In this document: positions 23,333 to 35,494 of the stretch, piece after piece
Position numbering within the stretch: position 1 is the stretch's first letter
Layout: each line of letters begins with the position of its first letter
NCBI GenBank assembly: GCA_036971715.1
Contig: JAVHJL010000008.1
Span: 1,798,001-1,862,000 of the forward strand
DNA length: 64,000 nt
Direction: 5' to 3'
Origin: Arthrobotrys musiformis
Taxonomy: Eukaryota > Ascomycota > Orbiliomycetes > Orbiliales > Orbiliaceae
Notes under the pieces: generated by a model
What the model saw: only the letters and a program-made list of their open reading frames with translations
Database searches by the model: none
What the model was told of the DNA's origin: nothing
Position numbers and translations under genes: made by a program

Positions 23333-23555
23333 TAGACTTTCAACTAAGGGGTGCCGGTCTACGCAAAAAAAATAAGTTTACTTATTCGATCCGTTCCTGT
23401 TAATAATTCTAATGCAATAAAATTAAGATAACTAAATCCATACGTATATACATGCAAATGTTATGATAGAACGCTCCCAAATTCAAATTAAGCTCCCGCT
23501 ATGTGTATGTATCTGCGCCCGCCCCTAAAACTGGATCCATAAATCATAAAACATT

Positions 23556-25001
23556 TCAAGCAAAATTCGTCAAAATCAATCTTTCAATAAGTTTCACCTG
23601 CCCGGAGAGACGTAGCAATGTCTGTCCGCTCTGCGTCATCATCTCCTTGACGCTAAAAGACCAATCGCCACCAGGCACGTCCGGGAAGTCCATAGCAACA
23701 ATGCCTAAGTTTGCAGTCTGGCTCTCAATTGTATCTAGCCATGTTTGCATTCTCGCATTGATTTCGTTCGCCCAGACCGCCGGCTTGTATAGCACGCTGA
23801 CAGATTCAATGTTAACTGCTGACAAGAAGTTGAGGTTCAATTGCGTCGAGTTGGAAGCTGGGTGCGTATTAAGAAACTTTTCAACGGCGTTCCATTTGGT
23901 ATTGTAGTCCGGTGTACCATTTGGAAGTGTGGAAGGGCTGTACATATCCTGAACGCGGAATTGGCCGGTGGAGTCGGTATGGTCTGGAGTGTTATTGGAA
24001 ACATCCATGTAAAATCCCAAACTTCCACTGTATCTCCTCAGCAAAACGATCTTCCCACGGACCTCGTTTAGCTTTGGAAGTGTAGAAGAAGTGTACCACT
24101 CTCCATGACGCCCGTCGATGAAGAGAGCCTCCAAAAGAGATTCGAAATTCGATGGTTGCCCTGCGCCGTCGTAGTCCCATTTGATAGAGCAGAGGACAGT
24201 TTCGGTGGGATTTGCGGCCAAGAACTCTTGGAAGAGCATGAAAACGTCGTCTGCAGTACCCTCGAGTTCTAACTTTCCGTGTCGGAGCTTTAGAGGATTT
24301 GAATCCGATCCAACTCGTATATCGAAGAATCGAATTCCCTTGGTGAGTTGATCGGGAATCCAGCTGGATTGCGTTCCACCGAGCTCAGGCAACCAAGATA
24401 CCCTCGAGACTTGAGAAGCGGAATCATGTGTTCCTGGGATCGTGAAACCGGATACTAGCAATTCGCCATCGATATTTGCCATCCACGAGGATGTGTTCAC
24501 AACAGTATTTCGCTTAGCCACTGGGACGAATGTGATTTCGTCTTGGTATTGATAATACCGTCCCCCGAGCAGGAAATCCTGATTGTAGATTTTGGCAAAT
24601 GTGAATGTACCGGATGAAACGACGTAAGTGTACCAGCGGTATGTGCTATCCCAGATGATACCAGGGTCCAAGGAATCTACTCTCTTACTGAAGAGGACCT
24701 TGACGGTGGGGATTTCACGAGGTTCGTCGTGGACGATGAAAACGCCGTGACCAGGGTATTCAGTGTTTAATATGGAAAGTTGAGCACGTGCGGAGTCGAG
24801 TTTCGGAAGGGCAGCAAGGGCTTTGGTGTCCCAGCCCTCGGGGTCCCCGCCGGCACTGGTGCTAACACTCGTCGTCTCATTCGTGATAGATGCGTTGCGG
24901 ACTTGAAGAACTGGGAAATTTTGGTTGTGCGGGCGTGCGGTTGCCCCAGCTAGAAGCAAGGCGAGAGATGGAATTGTGATATGTGCAGTCTTGAGATACA
25001 T
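23556..25001 (-). CDS. Secreted phosphatidylinositol-specific phospholipase C-like enzyme
   Basis: Single exon, 481 aa. A signal peptide spans about residues 1-22. Residues 60-170 are a beta-rich N-terminal extension. The PI-PLC X-type domain starts near residue 185 with GTHDS (H192, general base) and continues with FFDIRVG (D227, R229) and LRHGKLE (H241, general acid). The second half contains 'VLCSIKWDY' and 'GKIVLLRRYSG', typical of the bacterial-type PLC-like phosphodiesterase barrel. Both catalytic histidines are present. Family knowledge: these enzymes cleave phosphatidylinositol or GPI by transesterification without calcium. Inference: secreted and acting on host or environmental membranes or GPI proteins. 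No GPI signal or transmembrane segment at the C-terminus. The intronless structure and N-terminal extension are the only oddities. Confidence 0.87.
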   Translation of the reverse strand: MYLKTAHITIPSLALLLAGATARPHNQNFPVLQVRNASITNETTSVSTSAGGDPEGWDTKALAALPKLDSARAQLSILNTEYPGHGVFIVHDEPREIPTVKVLFSKRVDSLDPGIIWDSTYRWYTYVVSSGTFTFAKIYNQDFLLGGRYYQYQDEITFVPVAKRNTVVNTSSWMANIDGELLVSGFTIPGTHDSASQVSRVSWLPELGGTQSSWIPDQLTKGIRFFDIRVGSDSNPLKLRHGKLELEGTADDVFMLFQEFLAANPTETVLCSIKWDYDGAGQPSNFESLLEALFIDGRHGEWYTSSTLPKLNEVRGKIVLLRRYSGSLGFYMDVSNNTPDHTDSTGQFRVQDMYSPSTLPNGTPDYNTKWNAVEKFLNTHPASNSTQLNLNFLSAVNIESVSVLYKPAVWANEINARMQTWLDTIESQTANLGIVAMDFPDVPGGDWSFSVKEMMTQSGQTLLRLSGQVKLIERLILTNFA

Positions 25002-27018
25002 CGTGGCGCGATTATTATTGCCGTCGGGGCTTTATTGTAGATAGCTCGCGAAACTTTATCGTAGGAAATATTTTTTCTAATATATTTAAATTTATGACAA
25101 TGGCCGTGAGAAAGAAAGAAAGAAGACCGTGAAAATCCAGACTAGAATGAGTGACTATGCAATGAGAGAATGCATTGATGGATGCGATGGATGGATGTTC
25201 GTATATCGCGACTCTTGAGGATATTTTATATCATATCGGAGCTACAGCTAGAGCTACAATGGTAGCTATTTTAAGGTTTTGACAATAGAACTCCAATAGA
25301 ACCTTCGACGTTGCATGTGCCCATTTTCATGAGCAAGCTTAATTAGGTCTTAGCCAGCTAGGCCCCTAGTCGCTTAAGTCCTGAATATAGATATCTCTCG
25401 CCTTGGGTGCGATATCGATATATCCCGAGATACCAGAATCCCAATTTGGCTGCTGCTCATCCTGCGCATAATGCGCTTACGTAGTACCACGATATCATGC
25501 GTGGAAGAAATATTTGGTAGCTTCGGCGATCGCAGCGACCTTTTTGGAGGTGATTTTCATGCGCGCATGCTTTCGCTATCATATCTCTTTTTATTGGCAC
25601 CGGAGAATTAGTTCTGCAACCGGGGTACCAAGACGCCCTAGACTCTCAAACTAGTCTTAGAATTGAATTTATGAGGTCTCTGACATCGGTCTAAGGTCCA
25701 GAATACTTCTATTGCTTAAAAGTTGACGCCTTCTGTGGTTACAGAGGGTAAAGTTTTTGTTGTATATTTTGAGTTTCTCGCAATAGTGTCTACATTCGGC
25801 TGCCCAGGCTCGCCGAATCAAACCAACGATATGAGGACCACAAACAAAGGCTTCATGTCACTGTGAATGTCTGGGCGCAGGAATTGTTCTTCTTAAAAAA
25901 TCAAATGTTTATAACTAGAGGTGCAAATGTGTGTACAATTTATAAGTACCTTTAGTCTCGTAACCAAACGCGCTGTGGAGTACCTCTATAGATTTAGGTC
26001 TCTTTATAGCTTTAGCATTAATTTCATCAACGCATAATTATAATTGTATGTAATGTAATCGGTCTGGTACCCGGAAGGACCGCGAGATCACCCAGAATGT
26101 AATATGATATTCATCCCGCGATTTACATCTATCGTATGCGCAAGTTTACATCTCATGGGCTTAATAGCAAAAGTCGTAACTTGACCAACAGACGCATTTC
26201 GGCTGTATGCGCGCACTTATAATCCTATCTGAACTCTAGAGCCTAAAACTCTATATTGTTTTATAATTTTACAACATCTCATTCCTTACTTTATTGTTTT
26301 AAATTTGGTCAATAAACTAGACAAGTTGAAATTTAAACTCTCGACATAACTGGATACCGAGTAAAAGCCAATATTTCGTTTCGTGAAATTTGAAAATTTA
26401 GTTGAGTCCGATGTTGTTGATTTTACACATTGAGGGGGCCTCGGTTTGCGACAACGTTGAAAAGTTGTATATTGCGGAAAAGACTTATAGAACGGTTGAA
26501 GTTCTTCTATGCCTCCCCCCCCCCGCTACAGCTGGGGAAATATTAAAAACCTTCTTTTCATTGGGTGTTCTTATGGTACAATACTCACGAAATCTCACAA
26601 TCGATTGCGATGCACCAACAAGCATTGAAATAGTACTCAAACCCAGGAAACTTTTCGAGGTAATATTCGAGTAACTAGTAGCACTACGTAACTGTAGGGC
26701 CCAAACAGATGTTGGCGGTCAGAACTATAGTGTACGTTCTGTCGAAGCTAAAATGCAACAATGCGTCAATATCAATGAAGGCAATAGAATTAATTGCACC
26801 TCTATAGATCTAGGATCAAAATTGTGACCAGTTGCCGGTGCGTGCGCCTAAGTATACTATAGGACCAAAATTTCGATTGTTCAAAAAAATAATAATTTGT
26901 AAGGCATTTCTCATAACATTCTAAAGGGGGCTATACCGAGCTGCGTATGTATCTATAGTTCTATATCGAGTGAGATGTATACATTCCAATCCTCGCTCTG
27001 AAGAGGATAGAATTTAGT
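25002..27018. other. Gene-poor interval, 2.0 kb
   Basis: Promoter region of the PI-PLC-like gene on the left (GAAAGAAAGAAAG purine run near 25110) and 3' region of the Egh16-like gene on the right. 25900-26900 is AT-rich with a poly-C run at about 26514-26525. The plus frame 26402-26674 is unsupported. No repeats or RNA genes recognised. Confidence 0.5.
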
Positions 27019-28450
27019 TTAATAGTAGGCAATTTCCTCGGATTCGGGCTTGGCGCCGATCTCCTTCGGAATTTCCTTTGGTTTTCCTGAAATCTCCTTG
27101 ACATTGTCCGTATCGTCGTCACTGACGTCCTGGTTCTGTAGCTTCTCGATAACGTCATCAGGATAATCCTCCCCACCAAGGGCAGCCTTGACTTCCTCCT
27201 TTGTAGGTTTCTTAGTAGGTGGCTTGGGCTTGGGCTGAGGCTTCTTAGCGTCGTTCTTATTTTTATCTCCAGGGGGTGGAGGAGTATTCGTAACCAAAAC
27301 AGGTTTCTCGACAGTAACAGTTTTGTATTGAATCTCCAACGTCGTTTGCGGTGGTTCCTTGGTTACTTGTGTGACAATGACGACGCTACTCTTAGTGACA
27401 AGAGAAACCTTGGTGGCTCCATCCTTCACAATAGTAATAAAGTTGTTCTTTGTGACAGTAACGGGCTTAGCTGCAACGACCACAGGTTTAACCGGTTTGA
27501 CGACGGTAACGGGAACAGGTTTAACCTGAACCACGGGTTTATTCACAACTTGAACCACGGGTTTCGCATTCGGCCTGATTTGACGGACGGGAATGCAGCC
27601 ACCAAAGGGACCGTTCCTAATACCATATCTGATTAGCGGGTTCTTTTTTTCATATAGGTATAAGTGTTTATACTTACTTGGCGCTGTTTTCACACCGGAC
27701 AATGCAGATTTCAGGTAATCCCTTCGTGGACCCCTGTTTTCCCTGACAGTTCAAATCTGCAGGCATGTTTACCGTGAACCAGCATTGTTTTCCAATTCCT
27801 GGCCAATTCAACGAGTCCGCATCTCCAGGGCAGTTTTTTTGAAATGATAAATCACGATGGGCCCACTGTTTCCCATTTGCTTGATAGTCGATTCTACATT
27901 TGAAAGCTCCACCTCCATCGAGATTGATTTGGTGTGCGAGAACATTAAGCGATCCACCGGCGGTCACCTGAGGTACGCCGTACATGAGTTTTGATGGACC
28001 ATCTTGCTTAAGGTCCGTCCTAACATTCTTTTTCCACTCGTTCCAACTAAAGTGCCCAAGGTGCTGGCTGATGTTGATGAACCCGAGGGGTGGAGTAATC
28101 TGGCTGAACAACTTGATTCTCCCCCAGTCATCGGTATCGCGCCATGCAGGAAGGTTATACTTTTGGTACCACCAGGCAGTATTTTGGAGGGTGGTACCGC
28201 AGCCAAAGTCCTGGTAGCCTTTATGCCAGGCGTCATGGACGACCTTGTCGCTGAACACCGTGACATCACGTTGCTGGGGATAAATATCTGCGCCATGTCG
28301 GGGAGTACTGAAGTCGATCGCGAAGGCGTGACCACGCATGTCATGATTGTAGTTTCCATAGGCATCGATAAGGCAGACATGGGCCGAGGCGACGCCCACA
28401 AGGGAGGTAAGGGCGACAGTAGTCGCGGTAAAAAGGGTGGAAGGGTGCAT
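27019..28450 (-). CDS. Egh16-like secreted protein with long repetitive tail
   Basis: Two exons, 28450-27678 and 27616-27019 (donor GTAAGT, branch CGCTAATC, acceptor GGTATTAG), 456 aa. The signal peptide is cleaved after residue 23 (VGVASA), leaving His24 as probable mature N-terminus. Residues 24-275 form a Cys-rich domain. It ends in IVRCEN, and the intron joins it to NGPFGGC, the closing motif of the Egh16/MAS family. The remaining ~180 residues are low complexity: Lys-Pro-Val repeats, a Thr/Val-rich stretch, a Pro-Lys stretch and an acidic end. Family knowledge: Egh16-like proteins are secreted, often expressed in appressoria or at host contact, and several contribute to infection of plants or insects. 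Their biochemical role is not settled. Odd points: the tail is much longer than in compact family members, and the mature N-terminal His with nearby His residues recalls copper-binding histidine-brace proteins. Confidence 0.8.
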
Positions 28451-30470
28451 TTTAAGGAGTGATCTTGTTCGAGTTCGAACGATATAAGAAAGAAAGAATG
28501 GACGAATAGGTGTAATGAATGTGGATTAATGAACGTGAAGGGCCGAAAGAGTGGGCAGTCAGGCGGACCCCGCTGGATAGAGCCAATTCGTTGATATCGG
28601 CGTCGATGAGCGAGTAAGGAGAGAGTAGGCCCTCGAGGCTGATCGAATGGCCTTTTATAGCTAAAAGAAAATCATGAAGTCCCCCGATAAAAGCTTGTCA
28701 TAACGGTACGCATTGTCGTGAGCTCAGGGCTATGGTGTACGCGAAATAATTGATCAATCATCTTCCAAGAGCGACGACCCAGCCCCATCGTTCCAGAAAA
28801 TCTAACTCGAGCCGCAATTATGTAAAGGAGTCGCGGCTAACTGCTTCGGATTGTCAAATTGGTCGAGAGAGCCATTCTGATAACTTTCATAAGGCGAGAC
28901 TGTGGACGGATGATCAGTAGGATACCTCAAAATTCTAATCTGGTGACCACGATATCACGCTTCTAATCACCAAGAACCTCGAACGGAGTTCCCACTTAAG
29001 GCTTGACGGTCGTACGATGCGGAGAATCAAAGACATCGATATTGTCATGGGTCGTCGGTTGTGTTAGTCTTGAGTCTAGGTTGTCCAATGCGTCCCTGGT
29101 TACACATGTCTAATTCTACTAGCTCGCCGTATATATTTTAAACATCATACGACTTGTTTTCATCCGAAGTAGACTTTCGAATTCCCCTTTCGTCTTAGAG
29201 TCGAAAATACCAATTAAGGTAGTTAGCGCAAATGCAACGTTCCTTAATTATCCCGCTCGGCTTCTTAACAGCTAATATAATACTTTAAGGTTGATAAGCA
29301 TTTGCTAGCAGGAGCCGAGGTTAGTCTGGCAGCTAGTTATACAATGTAAATTATGACTAGTTAGCTATAGGGGACAAATAAGCTTTTCTGGGTCGGCTCT
29401 ATAAGTTCCGGCTAGTTAGCGATAGCGCTATACACATGTAATCTTGAACTTGCCTCCTAGGATCCCATTATAAATTTAGGGATTTAAATGACACAAAATT
29501 TATGGGTACAGTCAGCGTATAGCTGTTAGAGAGCGCACTCATCTTATATCAGCACGCCCTTAGAAGCCAGGCCGGCTTTGGCCTTTCCCTCGGTCGAAAT
29601 ACACCAAATTCAGCTGTGAGCAAAATTGCGAGACCACTCGAGCAAATAGGTGAGGCCTGCTACGGACGGACGGATCTTGTTGAGTCGGAGAGATAAACAA
29701 TTAAAGAAATCACGATAGTCCACCCGGCCTCGCTAATATCAATGCACATAAGTGGGTCGAGTGTTTTTTTTTCATTTCTGATCATATGCAGCATGCAGTT
29801 TATAGTTAAAACCTTTGACACCATCTTAATCTTCGGCGCCAATGCAGGGCACCAGTTTTCGGCTGAAGATTCCGAAACCTTTTTCTTTTCGGATACCCTA
29901 CTCCGTACCCCCCCACTCGAGAGCGACCCAATGTGTTCCCTCAGAAAGTTTATTTTCCCACTCCCGTTCCCCATTAGTTGTTCTATCCGAGAAAATGTAT
30001 GTGTCTTCCTTAGGATAGCGTACTTTGGATTGTGGCGTAAGATATTCGTGTATCATGTTCGCGAGCTATTTCCTGGCGTATATTGTATTGAAATCATGTC
30101 AATTTAAAAATATTTTATGTTCTTAGCTTAGGCGGTTGAGGCATTCCGCGAATTCCGAATACAAGGCCGCAGTGCGATAGAACGATAGGCGAGAGTAACA
30201 CGATCGATATCTGCATCTGTTTCTGCAACGAAGGGTTACATTGACACGCTTTTGGGTCCGACCTTAGGTCCTGGTACTACGTATACGCGTATGGATCTGT
30301 GTATGCATTCATGTATTACCAGATAAAGGGAGCGTTAGCGTGCAAAACCACAGTCCGATTAAGCGCTCACGAGCGAGACCAAACCTGTACAGCTGTAAAT
30401 ACTCGAGCTACGTTTTGAGATATCGATACGAAATGTGGCCTGGTATTCGCTTCCGCGAAATCGAGACTAG
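28451..30470. other. Gene-poor interval, 2.0 kb
   Basis: 28451-28700 is the likely promoter of the Egh16-like gene. 29100-29500 is AT-rich with many TAG/CTAG steps. The opposite frames at 29660-30107 have no domain. The last ~100 bp may hold an unrecognised 5' exon of the CorA-like gene. Confidence 0.45.
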
Positions 30471-32032
30471 TCTCTAAAACCGCAAAAAACGATTTCTAGT
30501 ATAATCCGACAAAGGAATACACTAAGTCCATTAAAAGTCTCGCGAGAAGGGTTGGAGATAATATTTAATGCCGATAATATATCTACACGATTCCTGAGAA
30601 CGGTAACATCGTTTGGTCGGAGACGCAACGATGAGCATCGCGCTTGGGATGGCTACTATGTATCTCCAGCAAGGCCAAAACCCCGCGAGCAAAATAGATT
30701 ATCTGGTATAGCACCCTATCTTTAAACAGGTGGCCCCTTCCCTAACCGCTGACCCGATCATATTCCAGAATTTTCGTACGTAGTGAGGTATGTAGAACGG
30801 AACGGTAGGCAGCCTCCGAATTTCCAAAATTTCGCAGGGTACCGGCCACCACAAACATCTCAATTACCTCAATCGTCCCAACCACTCCAAAATCCCTGGT
30901 CGGTGCGGCAAGTAGGTGTCTGTCAGCAAGGGGTTTTTGGGGTGGAGGATACGGTATGGGTGTTGCTACAACCCTCGGAGAACGTGTATCACGAACTCAA
31001 GTACACTCTTGAGGGGAGGGCAAATTGTCCTAGTACAACAGTCGACGACTCCTGCTCGCTTCATTTGGATATTCTTGAATCTCTAGCGGGAAATTGGGTA
31101 GACTATGTTGAATGGTCTTGGGAACAGGTTGGCCATCTGGTAATATAATTCGTCGCGATTTGTTCATTTAGCAGACCCTACTTCAAACACTACGGAGTAT
31201 TGATATCAAACACTTCTAGGACTCCAACGCGATTCTATCGGAGCTCACTCTTCCGATCCGTGACCAGGACGTCGGTACCGTGTTTAGATCTGCGCAGCAG
31301 GTTCAGTGCATGCGCCGGAAATTACTGCGCGCAATATCGGTGCTGGACTCAAACAGCTGCTTGGCTGACGGACTTGCAGCTCGTTTCCCTGGGCTTCTCA
31401 CCACAAGGGTAGCGAATTATAAAGCGGAAGTTGACTTACACCGACGAAATCTTCGCCTTATTCTCAAACATCTAAAAGGAACTTCCGAATTGGTATGTAC
31501 GCTTGTATATTCAATGTTGTTTATTGTTCTCTCTTAACTCCTGTTGCGGTTTGATAGTTATTCAACATTTTAAGTTCCTTCAACGATAAACTATCCCAAG
31601 AAAGCCTAGGCTTAATGGGAAAGATTGCGCAACAGAGTCGGGAAGATTCGACCCTTTTAAAGCTCCTGAGCATTATTGCCACCATTTATCTTCCGGCATC
31701 ACTTGTAGCGGTATGTCTCACTACCTATATCAATTTACTCTCTTTAATCGCCATGCATATATACTCGAAAACCTTTTAACTCCTTCCCTCCCTCATCTTA
31801 GACTATATTCAGTTCCAACTTGATCGAGTTAAACACGGGCGATAACGGCGATGATACCTTTCGGATAGTTTCGCAATTTTGGTTGTATATCCTGATAGCT
31901 ATTGCGCTCACTGTCTTCACCTTCTTATGTGGGGCCTTTGCGCTTCGAAAGCAAATTCTTTGCGGGTACCGCAGTAAACCAAGGGGAAAGATACCGACGA
32001 AGGAGTTAGGGATTGAAATGGAGGAAGTGTAA
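30471..32032 (+). CDS. CorA-like membrane protein (5' end unresolved)
   Basis: Exons by phase: ?30471-30705, 30769-31139, 31220-31492, 31558-31710, 31802-32032, 421 codons without a stop. Donors are GTATAG, GTAATA, GTATGT and GTATGT; acceptors are TTCCAG, TTCTAG, TGATAG and TCTTAG. The frame is open back to 30471 without an ATG, so one or more upstream exons are missing. The N-terminal part (FGRRRNDEHRAWDGYY, then YVVRYVERN) and the long helical centre resemble the cytosolic part of fungal CorA-like proteins. The C-terminus is characteristic: a helix with TLLKLLSIIATIYLPASLVATIF, then a loop and a second transmembrane helix near WLYILIAIALTVFTFLCG. Classical CorA has a GMN motif between its two helices; it is absent here, as in most fungal relatives of unknown function, so magnesium transport should not be assumed. 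Confidence 0.65.
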
Positions 32033-33435
32033 AGCTAGGGCCAGTCTCTTAGTTTAATTGTAAAAGAGAGTTTTGGGACAGAATCCCTAGTGTCGTGATC
32101 ATTAAACCCTCGCTGAATTCATGAAACGAGTTGGCTTGTGTTCCTTGTGTTGGAAATTCACAGGACCCTATGTGGGACCCATTCGAATTCACTCTAGTAG
32201 GTAGAATCCATAGACCGGGTTTCTCATTCGGCGATGCTGCGCCGAACCTAGAAATCTATATTTATCTACCTGGTATAAATATTACTTCCTGTATCATTGG
32301 TGGATCATAGTGCCCAGCAATTCACCTATATTTCAGCTATTATACGTTCTCCAGCAGTCCAGACCAACACTTCGCATTCCTCATCCCATTCTCCTGATTG
32401 ACATAATCTAGTAACACCGGGAAATATTTCGCCGTAAAATACCTCCTGGTTAGCCTGCATCCGGCCCAAGGACCCCTTCTTTTCTAGAAAAGCCCTAAGT
32501 TTCATCCCCCTTCATCCCAAAAAGACACCAAGAGATTTCCAAGCCCGGCCCGTCAAGCCGATCTGGCGTCCCGCTAGCGTTCTAACGAGAAACAAGGGGG
32601 GCCTCTCAACCCCAAGCAATGGGTGCAGTCCTCGGCAAAAGCTTATTTTGTCCGGAAGTTGCCGTAAGATGGTTTGCCCTAGACCCCACCTTCACCCGAT
32701 CCCTGGAGTAATTTTTTGAAAGAAAAGGTGGTAAACTATGTTGCAGATGGTTTCGGCTGTGTGGGGATTTTTACTAGTGTTCTTCCGCGATTCATGTTAC
32801 GTAGTAATAGTGGAATGGCACTGACCACTGTCTGACATTATTACCACGGGCAGGAAATGGCGACATGGCGGGTATGGTTTAAGTTAGCTCCGTCTGAAGT
32901 TTGGGAGTACCACGCAAAGGGAAGTGCAATCTGATTGATCAGCAGGCAGGCGAACACGCAGGCTATAACTATAGTAGTTATGATATTAATCTTCGCGGTG
33001 CACGGCAGAATTTGGTGCCGAATTTTTCTTGGTTTGTTTTTGGGGAGTAAAGGGGAGATGCAGTAGAACCGCTTTTGTAATTTCTCCGATGTGTATTTCG
33101 ATGTTACATGCATATGGAACTCGAACTCTGTCGGTGTTTCAATGGTGGAGAAAAACTATCGAGATATCCGCGGCCTAAAAAGGGGGCACCAGGTAGATGG
33201 ATTGAGGGTTCGAAATAATCCGTTGAGATTCATTGAGATGGATGTTTGAGTATATATATTCCTGAGACTGTCTGCAGAATTGAATAGATCTAGAATCGGC
33301 AGGCAGCGCCTTCATCATAAAACCTTCTAGCTACTATATTTTGAAATATATTCTACAGAGTAGAATACACTCACGTTCTTTTATATCACATTTCCTTTGC
33401 GTATATCTCTATCTATATCTTTTTTTTTAAAAAAA
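32033..33435. other. Gene-poor interval, 1.4 kb
   Basis: 3' side of the CorA-like gene and promoter of the polygalacturonase. 33240-33430 is AT-rich with TATATATAT at 33250 and a T8 then A8 run directly before the ATG at 33436. The minus frame 32841-33113 has one hydrophobic stretch but no other support. Confidence 0.5.
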
Positions 33436-34675
33436 ATGAAATTCACAAACCCCCTCCTCGCCGCCCTCTTGTCGGCAACCACAGCCTTCAGCAACCCCAT
33501 CCCGGATAACCAAAAACGCGCCACCTCTTGCACCGTAAGCGCCTACTCTTCGATCTCCTCCGCGAAATCAGCGTGTACATCGATAACTCTCTCCAACATC
33601 GTCGTCCCCGCCGGAAAAACACTCGACCTCACGGGCTTGAAATCCGGACAAGTTATTACGTTTGCGGGTAAGACTACTTTCGGGTACAAAGAGTGGGAAG
33701 GACCCTTGGTGTCTGTTTCCGGTACTGGGGTCAAGATTATTGGTGCTTCTGGCTCGGTTCTCGATGGTGAAGGAAGCAGATGGTGGGACGGGGTAGGATC
33801 TTTTTCTTTGTTCCGATTGGTTGGGCGATTATACTAATGTGGTTGGGGGGGTTTAGAAAGGTTCGAACGGCGGGAAGACGAAGCCCAAGTTCTTCGCGGC
33901 GCATAGTTTGAAGTCTTCCAGTATCGCTAGCGTCACTATTAAGGATGCCCCAGTGCAGGTGTTCAGCTTCAGCTCTGCTACATCCGTCACCGTCACTAAG
34001 CCCACTATTGATAATAAGAATGGAGATACCAATTCTCTCGGCCATGTATGACCTCCCTCTCATCCGGTACCCAGTTGGTAAATAAGATCAGTAAGTCTAA
34101 TAGCAGAGTGAATATAGAACACGGACGCCTTCGATATCGGCAACAGCGACCACATCACCATTGACGGCGCCACAGTCTACAACCAAGACGACTGCCTAGC
34201 TATCAACTCTGGCACCAACATCATCTTCACAAACGGCTACTGTTCCGGCGGCCACGGTCTCTCCATCGGTTCCGTCGGCGGCCGTTCAAACAACGTAGTC
34301 GACACAGTCACCATCTCCAACTCACAGATCGTAAACTCCGACAACGGCGTTCGCGTTAAAACCGTCTCGGGCGCCACGGGCAGCGTTACCGGCGTTACAT
34401 ACTCAAACGTCAAACTCAGCGGTATCAAGAAGTACGGAATCGTCATTCAGCAGGATTATGAGAACGGCTCTCCAACGGGAACACCAACTAATGGGGTTAA
34501 GATCGATAAGTTGAAGTTGAGCGGGGTTACGGGAACTGTTACTAGTTCCGCCACTGATATTTATATTCTGTGTGGAAGTGGGTCGTGCACTAATTGGACT
34601 TGGAGTGGGGTTAGCGTTACTGGGGGTAAGACTTCGACCAAGTGTACCAATGTGCCGAGCCCTGCTAGCTGTTAA
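33436..34675 (+). CDS. Endopolygalacturonase (GH28)
   Basis: Three exons, 33436-33792, 33857-34045, 34118-34675, 367 aa. A signal peptide (about 18 residues) is followed by a short propeptide ending in a dibasic KR (DNQKR) before ATSCTVS, as in fungal endo-PGs. The parallel beta-helix carries all GH28 active-site motifs: N183-T-D185, D206-D207 after NQ, G-H228-G, and R261-V-K263 (usually RIK). Cysteines pair as expected, including the C-terminal CTNVPSPASC. Family knowledge: hydrolyses alpha-1,4 bonds in homogalacturonan (pectin), acting extracellularly. The length is normal for the family. The coding region is clearly richer in C at third positions than the flanking DNA. Inference: the fungus can attack plant cell walls. 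Expression in such genes is usually pectin-induced and glucose-repressed; no regulatory site was identified here. Confidence 0.95.
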
Positions 34676-35494
34676 GCTTGGGCGCTTTAGCCTTCGCGCG
34701 AGGGGGTTGCGGATTCGCTTCTGTTCGTTCTATGTAGAGTGATCGTTTAGTCTTGGCTAGGGGTTGTGATGGGGTATTCGAATGGTACCCAAAACCTTGG
34801 TGTTTATATTTCCTTTCTCTGAGATTCTGTTATAATCTGCTTCTACTTTCTGTATATATACCTCGGGAAGGACTTGTTAATAAATAATATACTGCGTATA
34901 TACCAACCGCGTCGTTCGAGGTATCCACGTAGGTGTGTTTCGGAAATTTTCGCGTGCGAATATCGATCTCTAGATGCGTGGCGTTGGATTTTATGCGTTG
35001 TCGTTTCTCAACTAGCCAATCGTAGCACTGGAGATCCCTGCTTTTTCGAGGCGGGTTTACTGCTTTGGGATGGCTTGGCCAATTGTGTTGGGTTCGAGGC
35101 CTCGTTATAGGTGATATCGTGATCGATGCATTATGAATGGCAGGAGTGTATTGGTGACTACAATATTAATTACCTTTGCCGTGGCGACGATGAAGAGATA
35201 GACCTTACACTTTAAGTTCCCCAGTCGGATAGCTAATTATGGGAAGAATTGGTGTGCGGTGGTTTCAGCATGAAGTCATATCAAGGTCAGTTATGATCCA
35301 CAATGCTCAAATAGAAAGAATCGTGGTGACAATGATTGTGATGCATGTATACACGCGAGTGCTGGGAAAGGGTAGTAGTAATAATAATAACGTTAATAAT
35401 GATAGCAATAGTAATAATAGTGGTAGTAATAGTAAGAATGATAGTACAAAATGGGGGGAAAAAGTTAGTAGTAAGAGGGGGGAGGGGGGGGCCC
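34676..35494. other. Convergent intergenic region, 819 bp
   Basis: 3' regions of the polygalacturonase (+) and the orphan gene 35495-36551 (-). It contains the AAT/AGT-like imperfect repeat listed separately and a G-rich run at 35454-35491. The frames here are not supported. Confidence 0.5.
35376..35450. repeat. Imperfect trinucleotide repeat (AAT/AGT type)
   Basis: About 75 bp built from AAT, AGT and GAT triplets (TAGTAATAATAATAACG and so on), directly downstream of the orphan gene's stop. A degenerate microsatellite; no function implied. Confidence 0.7.

Noticed and set aside
31140..31219. In-frame TAG at 31217-31219 suggesting a pseudogene
   Set aside because: The stop only appears if a 32-nt intron is assumed; an 80-nt intron ending at this TAG removes it and keeps phase.
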